64,000 nucleotides of DNA from Pectobacterium sp. PL152 (lineage in GTDB: Bacteria > Pseudomonadota > Gammaproteobacteria > Enterobacterales > Enterobacteriaceae): NCBI GenBank assembly GCA_021907015.1, contig CP091064.1, forward strand, positions 1,178,001 to 1,242,000, in the 5' to 3' direction. Below the pieces are notes generated by a model. The model searched no databases. It was not told the origin of the DNA and saw only the letters and a list, made by a program, of their open reading frames with translations. Of this stretch, positions 20,247 through 29,883 are shown piece after piece. The position numbers and the translations under genes are program-made. The stretch's first letter is position 1; each line of letters begins with the position of its first letter.

Positions 20247-23125
20247 CTACGGTACGATGGGTTTATTGTGTGCTGCCGGAACAGTGGTTTTGCCGTTAAC
20301 CCGACCGGATGACGTAGAACCCTTGCCAGCACTGGCCTTGGTGGTGATAGTCTTCTCCGACCGACTACCGACTGCACCACGACCAGTGGCCGACCGCTTT
20401 TACTTACCCCCGACCGAGTGGAGTCGTACTGACCTTTCTCTGTTATTTCTATCACTTCCGGCACGTCGATAAGCCCGCACAGATGCGCGTTATCCGCCTG
20501 AGCATCGCCATCGAACAGCAGTTCATAGCAGAACGTCAGACCTCGCTTATGCAGCAGCAGGTATTCCAGTTCAACCAGCCGGGCAAGGTGGATTTTCAGT
20601 TGCGTGTCACCCCACTGCACCGCGTCCCGTAGCTGTTTGCGGGTAAAGTGATACTCCGCTTTCGGCTGGCCGCTCGTTTTTACCCAGTCCTGTATCAGTA
20701 GCAACAGCTTGCGCGTCTGCGGCGGCATCTCGTCCAGCGTCCGACCAAGGATTTCATGCGCCAGTTGGTTGGCCAGCACGATGTCCGAGCGTTCCACCTC
20801 GATATACTCGATAACCGTGCCACGGTGTTCAACCTGTTTCACTTCCCGCTGGTACTGGTGCAACAGCGCGACAGACTGGATTAACGTCAGGTATTTCATA
20901 TGGTCGCGGCGGGTGCGGGTTTTATCGCTCAGGAACGTGAGCTGGCTGGCGAACGGGTTCACTACCTTGAGTGGGCGTAACAGCCGCTGCGCGTTCTGGT
21001 GCAACTCGGTCAGATAGCCTTTCTCGTTCTCCATCAGCAAGCCTTCCAGCGTTTGCTTGTGCCGCTGCAAGGCGTGGATTGCCTCGGTTTGCTCCTGCTC
21101 TCATTCACCGTCAGCACCAGACAACGGTTTAACAGCTCTTCATCCACGTCGATGGCCGTGGTGGTTAACATCAGCATCACCGGGCCTTTCACCGTGTATT
21201 GTTTGGTGACGAGGTTTCCCGTCGCATCATCCTTGCCCGTTGAGGCTATCGTCAGTTCCCCGTCACTCTGCAACAGCTTCAGCGCATATGCCGCTTGCCT
21301 GACGCCTTCTTCTTCCGCTATCGCCAGTATCTTGTGCTGTAAGTTCGTTTCGCCCAGATAGAACAAGCTCTGCCCCGTCATGGCGCTGTACTGCAACCGC
21401 TCTTCCGGCGGTATCAGGTTCAGCACCGCATCCATCAGGCTGGATTTTCCCGCCGCGCTCGATGACTGGATAAGCACGGCCAGCGGTTTATCCAGCTTGC
21501 GCGACACCGCCGCCAGATAGCCCGCCACTAAGTTGGTCGATTCCCCCACCACGCCGCAGGCCGCAAGGTCATCCGTCAGCCTGCTAATCAGGTTCGGGTC
21601 TTGCAGCAGCGCCAGCGCGTCGGCTTTCGCGGCATCATCCAGTTCCGATGCGAGGTCATCATTGGCTTCAGGTTGGGCAAGGTGGTTTTCCAGTGCCAGC
21701 AGCACCCGTCCCAGACTGCGTTTAAGGTCGCTTTCCGCCAGACCCAGCTCACTGGCCGCTAACCGCGCATAACCCGCCCGACTCTGGGCGCTCATCATGT
21801 CCACGCTGTCCGCGAACACCACGCCGCTGGCCGTGTCGAGTACCTGTGCGTTCACCTTCATCACGCCGCTACCCGCTTTCACCGACGCCATGCCCCGGAT
21901 GCGCCATTGCTGGCCGGATAACGCTATCTCAAGTTCACCATTAAGCAACGCTTCAACCACGACCCCGGCAGCTAAGGAAGTAGCAGGTTGAGACGGTTTT
22001 TCAGGCTGTGGCACAGCGTCATTTTCAGGTTCAGCGCTGACTGTTTCCCCCATTGGCAACGCGCCGTCAACCAGTAACCCGAACGCCGCTTCCGGCTCCG
22101 CGACCTGACACAGATAGCCGTTCGCATCCATTCCCGCCGGGAACACCACCCGGAACGGCGCGACGCCCCAGCGGCTAACGCAGAAGCCAGTTTTACCGCG
22201 CCGTCATCGCCTGCCGTATCGTTATCGAACGCTATCAGCACCTGCTTCACGCCGTGGCGGATAAAGGCACTGCGCATTTCCTCTGTGAACCCGTTCACCC
22301 CATAGGCGGCGGTGACATTGCGGAAGCCCGCTACCCAGAACGACATCGCATCGATAAGTGATTCGCATAAGATGACCGACTTACTCGCCACTAACGCCTG
22401 CTCGTTCCACACCCCGCCGTGTGGCCCCGGCAGATACAGGTGTTTTGGTGTGCCGACACGCAGACGGTCGCCCACCTTGCGGCCATATAACTCCCGCACC
22501 TGACCGTTAAAGTCGATAACCGGAACGACTAATGAACCCGCCAGATGTTCATGGCCGGATGAACGCATCACCCCGATGGCCTGCAACTGGCTGCGAACCG
22601 TTGCCCCGTCTTTCAGCTTCTTCGACGGCAGACGGTAGCCCAGCGTGCGGTTGGCGAACCTAAGCGGAACTGCGCGACTAACTCAGGATGATTGAGGCGG
22701 CGTTTTTCCAGATAGGCGATGGCCTCCGGCGCATTGAGTAAGGTGTGATGATAGAACCCGGTAACACGATGCAGTAACGCCTGCCTTTCCTGTTCATTGG
22801 CGATATCCGCCACAGGGGGCAACGGCTCAGCGGCGGGCACGTTACACAGCTCACGCCGCAGCTTATCGACCGCATGAGGCAGGCTTAAGCCCTCCGTTTT
22901 CATCACCCAGTCCAGCACCGAGCCGCCCGCATCGCAGCCGAAGCAGTGATAGAGATTCTTGTCCGGCGAGATAACCATAGACGGCGTTTTTTCCTGATGG
23001 AACGGACACAGCACCACCCAGTCCTTGCCGCGCTTCACCACCTTGCGCCCCTGCGCACGCACCACCTCAACCAGTGACACGGCGGCTTTCAGGTGCTGCA
23101 ACTCGGATTCGGGGATGTGTGCCAT
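20247..23125 (-). CDS. CHC2-Toprim primase-ATPase, element 2, frameshifted
   Basis: Second copy of the primase. The N-terminal finger is CPFHQEKTPSMV and [11 protein letters not shown]; Toprim motifs [12 protein letters not shown] and AFDNDTAGDDG; ATPase [12 protein letters not shown]. Frame breaks lie near 22650, 22170, 21100 and 20400. With the last one repaired the protein ends VNGKTTVPAAHNKPIVP at a stop at 20247, which matches the ends of the other copies. The segment before this tail (DNA-binding wHTH-like, near 20560-20680) differs more from elements 1, 3 and 4 than the rest of the protein, a sign of recombination or specificity change. Confidence 0.8.
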
Positions 23126-23238
23126 AAACGGATTTCCTCTAAAAACCTGTCAATAGGGTTTGGCTAAAAATAACTCGACAAGTATATACATCAGCTAGTA
23201 GTATTTACAACAGTATAATGTAAAACATGGAGTAGATT
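23126..23238. promoter_or_regulatory. Divergent promoter region of element 2
   Basis: Between primase (-) and repressor (+). The first 55 bp match element 1, then the sequence diverges (AGTATATACATCAGCTAGTAG...), consistent with a changed operator. Confidence 0.45.
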
Positions 23239-23649
23239 ATGGTCATCAGGTCACAAAGGATTTCAGGTAAAACGACTATGGCCGCACCGATAAGCAATGA
23301 AGAACAGGTCTTTATCACCGAACTGGGTAAGCGGATAACCGCACTGAGGAAAGAAGCTGGGATGACACAGACGCAGGTTGCACAGGCGCTGAACGTTTCC
23401 CAGCAGGCTGTACAGGCATGGGAAGCAGGAAGAAGACGGATACAGATTTCCATACTCCCAGCCGTGGCGAGAGTGTTATCAGTTTCTCTTGAGGATTTAC
23501 TCGGTGAGGAAGCAGAGAAGGCCGCCCGTAAACGTGGCCCGACGCCAAAATGGCAACAGCTTATTGAAGAGATAGACAGTTTGCCCAAGGCAAAACAGAA
23601 GATGATTTCGGAGATGTTAAGCGCTCTGATTGCTCAGGCGCGTAACTGA
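23239..23649 (+). CDS. HTH repressor, element 2
   Basis: 136 aa, same family as 16117. The HTH reads GMTQTQVAQALNVSQQAVQA and WEAGRRRIQ, with the linker ARKRGPTPKWQQ and an identical C-terminus (SLPKAKQKMISEMLSALIAQ). GGAG 7 nt upstream supports ATG 23239. The N-terminal domain differs from element 1 while the last ~30 codons are identical at DNA level, so exchange within the cassette is likely. Confidence 0.8.
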   Translation: MVIRSQRISGKTTMAAPISNEEQVFITELGKRITALRKEAGMTQTQVAQALNVSQQAVQAWEAGRRRIQISILPAVARVLSVSLEDLLGEEAEKAARKRGPTPKWQQLIEEIDSLPKAKQKMISEMLSALIAQARN

Positions 23650-23661
23650 AGGATAACTAGC

Positions 23662-23696
23662 GCGGCGAAGATGAGTTCGCACCTCACCCACGCCGC
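23662..23696 (+). ncRNA. Stem-loop in the symE leader, element 2
   Basis: Identical to the element 1 leader stem (GCGGCG...CGCCGC). Confidence 0.5.
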
Positions 23697-23727
23697 TCAC
23701 CACAAGCAACTAAAAGAGGTAGTTACT

Positions 23728-23952
23728 ATGGCTAAGGCACATTCTAAGTCAGGCGTCACCGTTAATAAAGCAGCCAAAACAGAGCGTTACTACACCGTGG
23801 GATACGCCCCGCATAATGGTAAATCCAACCCGCCATCGGCCATCAATCTTAAAGGTCGCTGGCTGGAAGAGTCGGGGTTTATCACCGGGATGCCCGTGAC
23901 CGTCACGGTAGAGCGGGGAAGGATTATTATTGAGACGCAGATTAATTTTTAG
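23728..23952 (+). CDS. SymE-like toxin, element 2
   Basis: 74 aa, intact, nearly identical to the element 1 copy: INLKGRWLEESGFITG and VERGRIIIETQINF. Start chosen at the conserved ATG behind GAGGTAGTTACT. DNA differs from element 1 mainly at synonymous third positions towards the 3' end, which supports real coding constraint. Confidence 0.8.
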   Translation: MAKAHSKSGVTVNKAAKTERYYTVGYAPHNGKSNPPSAINLKGRWLEESGFITGMPVTVTVERGRIIIETQINF

Positions 23953-23975
23953 CGACTGACCAGACCATAAAATAA

Positions 23976-24012
23976 AAAGCCGGAAGGATCGTCAGATCAC
24001 TTCCGGCTTTTT
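23976..24012. terminator. Bidirectional terminator after symE, element 2
   Basis: AAAAAGCCGGAAG ... CTTCCGGCTTTTT, symmetrical with A and T runs, serving both symE (+) and the immunity gene (-). Confidence 0.8.
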
Positions 24013-24020
24013 ATTAATTA

Positions 24021-24452
24021 TTACAATTCAAAAAAATCTTCAATAAATGAATTAAAGTCAACCCATTGTGGCTTCAGCTCGCCATTCAAAAAATTCACTA
24101 ATTTATCACCCAACTCCAACTCAATGACTTCACCAGTTTTTCTATTATAAAAATACCCACCTCCACCTTCAAAACCATCAAGGGGAATGTATTCATCAGG
24201 CAGTCCTAGCCCCTCATGGGCCGACTTAATATTTAATTGATAATCCGTATTTACAATAAACCAACACAATTGATAAATATCATTTTTCCTGCCTTTAAAA
24301 GTTGTTCCACTTTCTGCATGCAAGAAAAAGTAAGCTATATCTGATTCAATGCTTATACCCACTGATAACAGAGCGCTTTCATATAACTCTGTTGAATCAT
24401 CAAACCACCATCCGTTTTCCTTCAAATGTTCTTTCACTTTATTAGATATCAT
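24021..24452 (-). CDS. SMI1/KNR4 (SUKH)-like immunity protein for the LHH tip
   Basis: 143 aa. The block LGLPDEYIPLDGFEGGGGYF followed by YNRKTGEVIELELGD is typical of SMI1/KNR4 proteins, the commonest immunity family next to nuclease tips. Start placed at the ATG at 24452, with GAGG upstream. The frame happens to be open into the end of the toxin gene, probably because a base lost there hides the toxin stop. Confidence 0.7.
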   Translation of the reverse strand: MISNKVKEHLKENGWWFDDSTELYESALLSVGISIESDIAYFFLHAESGTTFKGRKNDIYQLCWFIVNTDYQLNIKSAHEGLGLPDEYIPLDGFEGGGGYFYNRKTGEVIELELGDKLVNFLNGELKPQWVDFNSFIEDFFEL

Positions 24453-26412
24453 AGCAACCTCACTAGCCACATGATTTTTGATATTACTGGATTCTCTGCG
24501 TTTTAACTCTTCATTAGCTCGCTGCTTCCAGTAAGCGTCTCGATCGGTGTTAAATAATTCCCTATCAACGGGATTATCAGGATGAGCATTCGGTAAATGT
24601 GGATGTAGCGCATTTGTATAACGATATTTCTGATGAGTATCCGATGACAATTCAAATAATGATCCCAATCCATTCTGTTTGGAATGATGTAAGTTTATTT
24701 GCGAATATTTTCCATTTTTCACCACAAACGGACTCCCACCATCCAAAGCAATATCAAGGTTTGTTTTCACTCCATTTCAGTATTTACAGGTAAGTCCCAA
24801 TCAATTGCTTGTTGATAAACAGTGTGACTATTTCCTGATGGAGCATCAAACTTCGAAGGAGTAAAGAATCCTGACAATCCGAACGGGTCAACCCAAGTTA
24901 ATGGATTATGCACATACCCCTGCGGTCTTATCCCTCCCGCTAAACCTATCGGGTCCGGCGACAGGTATTGTCCGCTCTCCGCATCATAGTAACGATGCCG
25001 GTTGTAGTAAAGCCCCGTTTCCGCATCGTACAACTGCCCCTGATAGCGCAGCTCGCAGTACACCTCTTCGTTCGCCGCATCCCCCAGGTAGCGACGCAGC
25101 GGGATAGGTCGCCGCTCTTCCCGGTGGGCGCCCCACAGCCCCTGTTCCCCACGCCAGCGAACGTCCCCTTCCTCGCTGCACAGCTCTCTTGCGGTTCCTG
25201 TCAGGTCCGTCACGATATAGTGCAACTGCGTGCTGTCGCCCTGCGCCTCGACCTGTGCCAGTGGGCGGAAGCTGCCGGGCTCGTAAACCCACTGTACTTC
25301 CCGTGCCGCTGAACCATCCGCCCGGTACTGCTGCTGACCAATCAGTTGGTCACCGTCCCATCGGTACGCCACCCGCGCTACCGCCTGCGCCGACAGCACC
25401 TGGCCCTCGCGCACCTTGTTGATTCTGCGCCCAAACGCATCGTAGCGATAGCGCCAGCGAGCCCCGTCCGGCAGGCTTACCCGCACCAGCCGGTCCTGCA
25501 CGTCCCACTCGAAATACGTTTCCTTCGGCCTGAACCCCGGCCGCGTTTCACGCTTCACCGCCAGACGCCCGCAGTCATCATACCGGTACTGCGTATGACC
25601 CCGCTCGATGACCCGTCCCGCCGCATCATACCGCGCCGATGACTGTACCACCGCATCCTGCACCTTCAGCGTCTCACCCAGACCCGGCGCTATCTGCGAC
25701 ACCTCGCACAGGTTCTGTTCGCTGTCGTAGCCAAACAGCCGTGCCTGACGCCGCCGCCCCTCATCACGGCGCTCCGCCGTCACCTGACCGGCCCCGTTCA
25801 GCCGAAATGCCTGCTCACCCCAGTGGCTGTCGCTGATACCTGTCAGACGGTCCAGCACATCGTACTGGTAGCGACGCTCCAGCACGTCATTCACCCGACC
25901 GTCCGCCCCTTCCAGCGCCTGACGCTGCAGCAGCCCCGTCGGGCTCCACTCGTGACGCAGTGAAAAACCGCTGCCGTTAGTGCGTCGCTGCTCTTCCCCC
26001 GCTGCCGTGTGGCTGAACTGCAACGGCTGGTGGGAGCCGATACCCAGCGATGACAGTCGTCCCGACTGCCAGGCCAGTTGCAGCGGGGCCAGAATCCCTT
26101 CCACGACAGCACGCTGACCACCCGCGTCGTACCCGCTCTGCACCGCCTCACCGTTGACCGTTTCCGACGTCACCTGACCGGCCCGGTTATAGGCGTACTC
26201 CACCACCGCATCCGGGCTGGCGGCTTGGGTCAGCCTACCGGCAACATCATATGCCAGCTCGGTAATACCGTCCGTTTCCCCGTCCGCTTTCCGCGCCGTG
26301 ATACACGTTATCCGCCCTGCCGCATCATGCTCGTAGTGCAGCGTGCTGCCATCCGGCGCGGTGCGCTGCACCAGACGGTCTGCCACATCGTAGTGATACC
26401 GGTATACCCGAG
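24453..26412 (-). pseudogene. RhsB: 5'-truncated Rhs core with LHH nuclease tip
   Basis: The last ~480 codons of an Rhs core plus tip. Core YD repeats ([20 protein letters not shown]) are nearly identical to RhsA up to ACCGGTATACCCGA (26412), where homology stops and a repressor remnant begins on the other strand: a deletion junction. The core ends [27 protein letters not shown]. The tip (QINLHHSKQNGLGSLFELSS, then NALHPHLPNAHP) is an LHH nuclease of the HNH/endonuclease VII superfamily. One base is missing near 24770 within the tip. With no N-terminus or promoter it is probably not expressed, but it can serve as a recombination donor. Confidence 0.8.
24945..24955. other. Predicted recombination site at the RhsB core
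   Basis: CCTATCGGGTC followed by CGGCGACAGGTATTG, the Rhs core side, instead of ATAGGG. This is the core-type (attB-like) form. Confidence 0.65.
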
Positions 26413-26644
26413 AGTCTAATGAAGTTAAGCCTACGCTGGAGATTATCCGCAAGCTGGCCTGTGCGTTATCGGTCAGTGCAGATACGCTTATTTTGATGAG
26501 GAAGAGCGGGGGCCGGATGATGAGCTGCGTTTGCAGTTTGAAGCCATCAGCCAGTTTTCTCCTGAAGAGAAAGCGGTGGCTAAGGTTCTGCTGGAGTCAT
26601 TGATTTTGAAGCATGATGCGAACCGGTTTTCGAGGGGTAAATAG
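26408..26644 (+). pseudogene. HTH repressor remnant (C-terminal part)
   Basis: Open frame reading [20 protein letters not shown], then [19 protein letters not shown], up to a TAG at 26642-26644. It resembles the C-terminal two thirds of the element 3/4 repressors (EPEDELKLRFEAV). The 5' part has been replaced by the RhsB core at about 26412. Confidence 0.7.
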
Positions 26645-26660
26645 CGGCTAAAGAAGAGAC

Positions 26661-26694
26661 GCGGCTTCCATGTGTTCGAGCACACGAAAGCCGC
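26661..26694 (+). ncRNA. Stem-loop in the symE leader, remnant cassette
   Basis: GCGGCTT...TGTG pairs with CACA...AAGCCGC. Compared with element 1 both sides of the stem have changed together. Confidence 0.5.
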
Positions 26695-26725
26695 TCACCA
26701 CAAGCAACTAACAGGAGTAGTTACT

Positions 26726-26949
26726 ATGGCTAAGGCACATTCTAAGTCAGGCGTCACCGTTAATAAAGCAGCCAAAACAGAGCGTTACTACACCGTGGGA
26801 TACGCCCCGCATAATGGTAAACCAACCCGCCCTCCGCCATCAACCTGAAAGGCCGCTGGCTGGAAGAGTCCGGCTTTATCACCGGGATGCCTGTCACCGT
26901 CACGGTAGAGCGCGGCAGGATTATTATTGAGACCGAGATTAATTTATAA
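26726..26949 (+). CDS. SymE-like toxin, remnant cassette, frameshifted
   Basis: Same gene as at 16597, starting behind AGGAGTAGTTACT. One C is missing in AAACC(C)AACC near 26822, which stops the frame early; downstream INLKGRWLEESGFITG and TVERGRIIIETEINL are intact. Belongs to the cassette that carried the ART tip and has lost its primase and recombinase. Confidence 0.75.
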
Positions 26950-26970
26950 AAAATAACCTGGCCATAAAAT

Positions 26971-27010
26971 AAAAGCCGGAAGGATCGTGTGATCGCTTCC
27001 GGCTATTTTT
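26971..27010. terminator. Terminator after symE, remnant cassette
   Basis: AAAAGCCGGAAG ... CTTCCGGCT with a following T run. Confidence 0.75.
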
Positions 27011-27021
27011 TAATTAAGAAA

Positions 27022-27417
27022 TCACTCTCCCAGAGAACTTATCCATTTATCAAAATATTCTTTTTGCTCATCAGGGCTAACTAAATCTTCTACTTCATAA
27101 TCAAAGATACCAACCAAATCACCCCGATCAGCTTGCCTCCCCAAGTTAATTCATAAGCTTTTATTCCGTTTGCCATCTGTCTAGCCATTCTCGAAGGGTA
27201 CACATTCTTTTTGCCCCTTTACATAAGAAAGTGATATTTTTTACTTTATCTCTTAAACCACAGAGACAAGAAAAAAATCATTAGCTTGAGATTGTTCTAT
27301 AACTTCCCCATTAACAAGTAAAGTCATCAAACAAGATGAGTCTTTCTTCAGAACTATCGTCCCAAGAGTCTCTTTTCCATCAATTAATAAACTGACATCA
27401 ACACTATTAATCATCAT
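27022..27417 (-). CDS. Probable immunity protein for the ART tip, frameshifted
   Basis: About 131 aa when several single-base breaks are repaired. Begins MINSVDVSLLIDGKETLGTI, ends DLVSPDEQKEYFDKWISSL. No family recognised. Its ATGATG overlaps the ART tip stop. At least three frame changes in 400 bp, more than in other immunity genes, so true decay cannot be excluded. Confidence 0.5.
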
Positions 27418-27896
27418 CACCACCCATAATGCTTAGGATTTAATATACTATAATTTCCAAAAGTACCATCGGCATTAACCGGAGTCACACCTAATACATT
27501 CTCTGGTTTAACTCCCCGAGGAATTGCGACCTCTAATTCACGAGGGAATGGTGTCGCTTTTCCCAATGCAGAATTAACATCTATGCCATTATTAGATCTT
27601 ATAGCGTACACATAGCCACTTTCTGTATAGAGCTGCGAACCAAATTCTGCGGCTACTTCTGGTGATTTAGATGTGCTTATAAAATTACTAGGGGAGATGT
27701 ATTATCGGAAGCGTGTTTAAAAAGATCATTACTATCCCCCAAGGCTGAAAACCCTCATTAAAAATAGTATTAGGGTCTCTTGAATCCCCTCGGTACGTTA
27801 TTGTTTCCTTCGGTGTCAATCAAGGGGATCTACCCAACTGAGCGGATTTTTTACATAACCATATGCCCTTCTACCACCCGCCAGCCCTATCGGGTC
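27417..27896 (-). CDS. Orphan Rhs tip A3, ADP-ribosyltransferase toxin, frameshifted
   Basis: After [20 protein letters not shown] and WVDPL the tip reads [20 protein letters not shown], then [17 protein letters not shown], then [20 protein letters not shown]. These are the three signatures of R-S-E class ADP-ribosyltransferases: the Arg in YRGD, the S-T-S motif and the E-x-E (ELE), arranged as in cholera-toxin, pierisin and scabin relatives. It would modify a protein or nucleic acid with ADP-ribose from NAD. Three breaks, each a short G or C run one base too short (near 27833, 27750 and 27690). Silent in place: no start precedes DPIGL. Confidence 0.75.
27886..27896. other. Predicted recombination site, unit junction 3
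   Basis: CCTATCGGGTC followed by ATAGGGACGATCC. Confidence 0.7.
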
Positions 27897-28810
27897 ATAG
27901 GGACGATCCTGACGCAGTCGTACTTTTAGCGCACTTAACCCATTGAAGCAACGGCCTTTTCAGGCAGCGTTTTCGGCCAGGTTAACCGCCCCGCAACCCG
28001 AACACCCCGACGCGCACTTTTACCCCCGGACACGCTACCGCCACGCTGTGACGTCCCTGTCTGCCTGCGCCACATCATAGCAGCGGCGTCAGCCGCTGCC
28101 ATTAGTCGTTTCCTGTTGAACCGGGTTTTAACGCGGCGCGAGCCGTTCCGCAGCTTGCTGTGGGACGGTGAAGCGTCTGCCGGGTGCGGGCTGGCGAGGC
28201 CCGCAAGACAAGAGGTCAAGCAGGAGGCCCCGGCGGGGCCGCACGGGGCGGAGATGGCGAGCACGGGAACGAGCGAGGAGCCTGCGACTGCGAGCCGGGC
28301 ACAGCCAGTGCAGCGGGGTTGGGGCGGGGCGAGGTAAAGCCTTTCAGCGGAGGCCGTCAGGCCGACAACCCCGGTTCTGTTGACGTTGATGTTTGCTGAA
28401 GGTTGACGCCGGAGCCAGCTCCGCCAGGGAGGGCGGCCACACCGTGCTAGCCAGGGAAGCACGCTGATGTTCGCAGCAGAGGGCGAAGCCCTGTGCGCCG
28501 CGCTGTTCTGTGCTGCCGAACCCCGGCGGCCAACCGCACGCCGATGCTGAAGTAGCCCGCAGCGCGCCCTTAACCTGCCCGGCGCCGACATAATGTGTGT
28601 TACGCGTGGGCCGCGTTCAGCGGCTTTCGCGTAATGCCACATTATGTTGAATGACGAACGGCCAGCAACGTTAAGGTCAGAGTTTGACTGAGGCTGGCGC
28701 TGGCCGGGCGGCATTTACCGCCGGAGCGCCTTAGCCGACCACGGCAAGCGGTGCGCCACGGACGGCGCAGCGTTTGCCAGACACCGTACCGCAGCTTTGA
28801 AGAGAGAGAG
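27897..28810. other. Conserved non-coding end of element 3
   Basis: 0.91 kb, homologous to the other elements; its 5' half has diverged from elements 1 and 2 (near 28330-28560), but the inverted repeats are kept. No gene called. Confidence 0.5.
28588..28647. repeat. Nested hairpin of element 3
   Basis: ACATAATGTG/CACATTATGT, TTACGCG/CGCGTAA, GCCGC/GCGGC around GTTCA. Confidence 0.75.
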
Positions 28811-29854
28811 CTACTTTTTCGGGCTGTCCGGCTGCGGCGTGGTGTCCGGCTTTGCGTTTCTTCCTGCGTCGCGTTTTCGGTTTCCGCTCTGCCGGATGGG
28901 TTTTCTCATGCACCTGTTTCAGATACCCGATAGCAACCCGCGTGTAGACCTGCGTGGTTTCCAGCTTTTCATGACCTAAGATAGCTTGTATGTGTCGCGT
29001 GTCCGCGCCGTTCTCCAGCATCTGTGTCGCCATCGAGTGCCGGAACACATGACACGCCCCGGCTTTTTCAGGTGTGCGTCGTTCCGTATTGCCCGGCCTG
29101 CCAGTATCGTCAGCGTCGCACGTCCCAGCCGCTTGCCCCATATCGTGACGAACAGATGACCGCTGTCGTGTTTCGTTGTCAGTCGCGGCCTTACCGCATC
29201 CAGATAGCGCTGTACCCAGACCAGCGCCCGCAGGCCAACCGGAACCACCCGGTCTTTGTTCCCCTTGCCCTGTCGCACCACCAGAACCCCGCGCCCCACG
29301 TCCACATCGTCCAGCATCAGCCCGGCCAGCTCTGAACGCCTTAGCCCCGTGCTCCACAGCATTTCCAGCACGGCGCGGTTACGCAGTCCGGTTAACGTCT
29401 CGGTGTCCTGCGCGTCCATCACCGCTTCCGTTTCTTCCTCGCTCAGTATCTGCGCCGGAAGCCGCTTTTCTGCTTTCGGTAACGTCATCTGTTCCGCCGG
29501 GTTGTACAGGATATGATGGCGTTGCAGCAACCAGCGGAACAGCATCCTGATAGCCGTCAGGCGGTTAAGCTGACCACCCTGTGCCAGCGGTTTGCCGTCC
29601 GCCTTGCGGTAGCCGTGCAGATGACGCTGATAGGCTTCCAGCACTGCCAGACTTACCTGTGCCGCCTGCATCAGTCCCCGCTCTTCACACCACGTCACGA
29701 ACGGGCGCAGCCGTTCACCGTATCCTTCCACCGTACGCGGGCTGTGGTTCGTCGCTGTCAGGTGCTCAAGGTAAGCGGTGGTGTACTGGCGCAGCGTCTG
29801 TGACAGGCTGCTAAGGTAAGTGGCTTCCGGGCTGGGTGGTTTGGGTCGGGTCAT
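28811..29854 (-). CDS. Tyrosine recombinase, element 3, frameshifted
   Basis: Same family as 19177, about 95% alike by eye. The frame is intact from ATG 29854 through the catalytic R and K, then breaks near 29070 in an A run before the HxxR box (five As where the frame needs six), and again near 28853 in the basic tail (an extra T). The H and Y motifs ([19 protein letters not shown]) follow in the shifted frame. The same A run has seven As in element 4, so both copies fail in opposite directions. Confidence 0.85.
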
Positions 29855-29883
29855 TGCGGCGCGTCCTGCGGGGTGATGAGGGG

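Larger units (their letters stand above)
18269..24955. mobile_element. Cassette 2: element + LHH tip joined to RhsB core
   Basis: Unit of 6.69 kb between the att sites at 18258 and 24945. It has the same gene order as cassette 1. Its tip is the one physically joined to the RhsB core, so this would be the last cassette inserted at that core. Confidence 0.65.
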
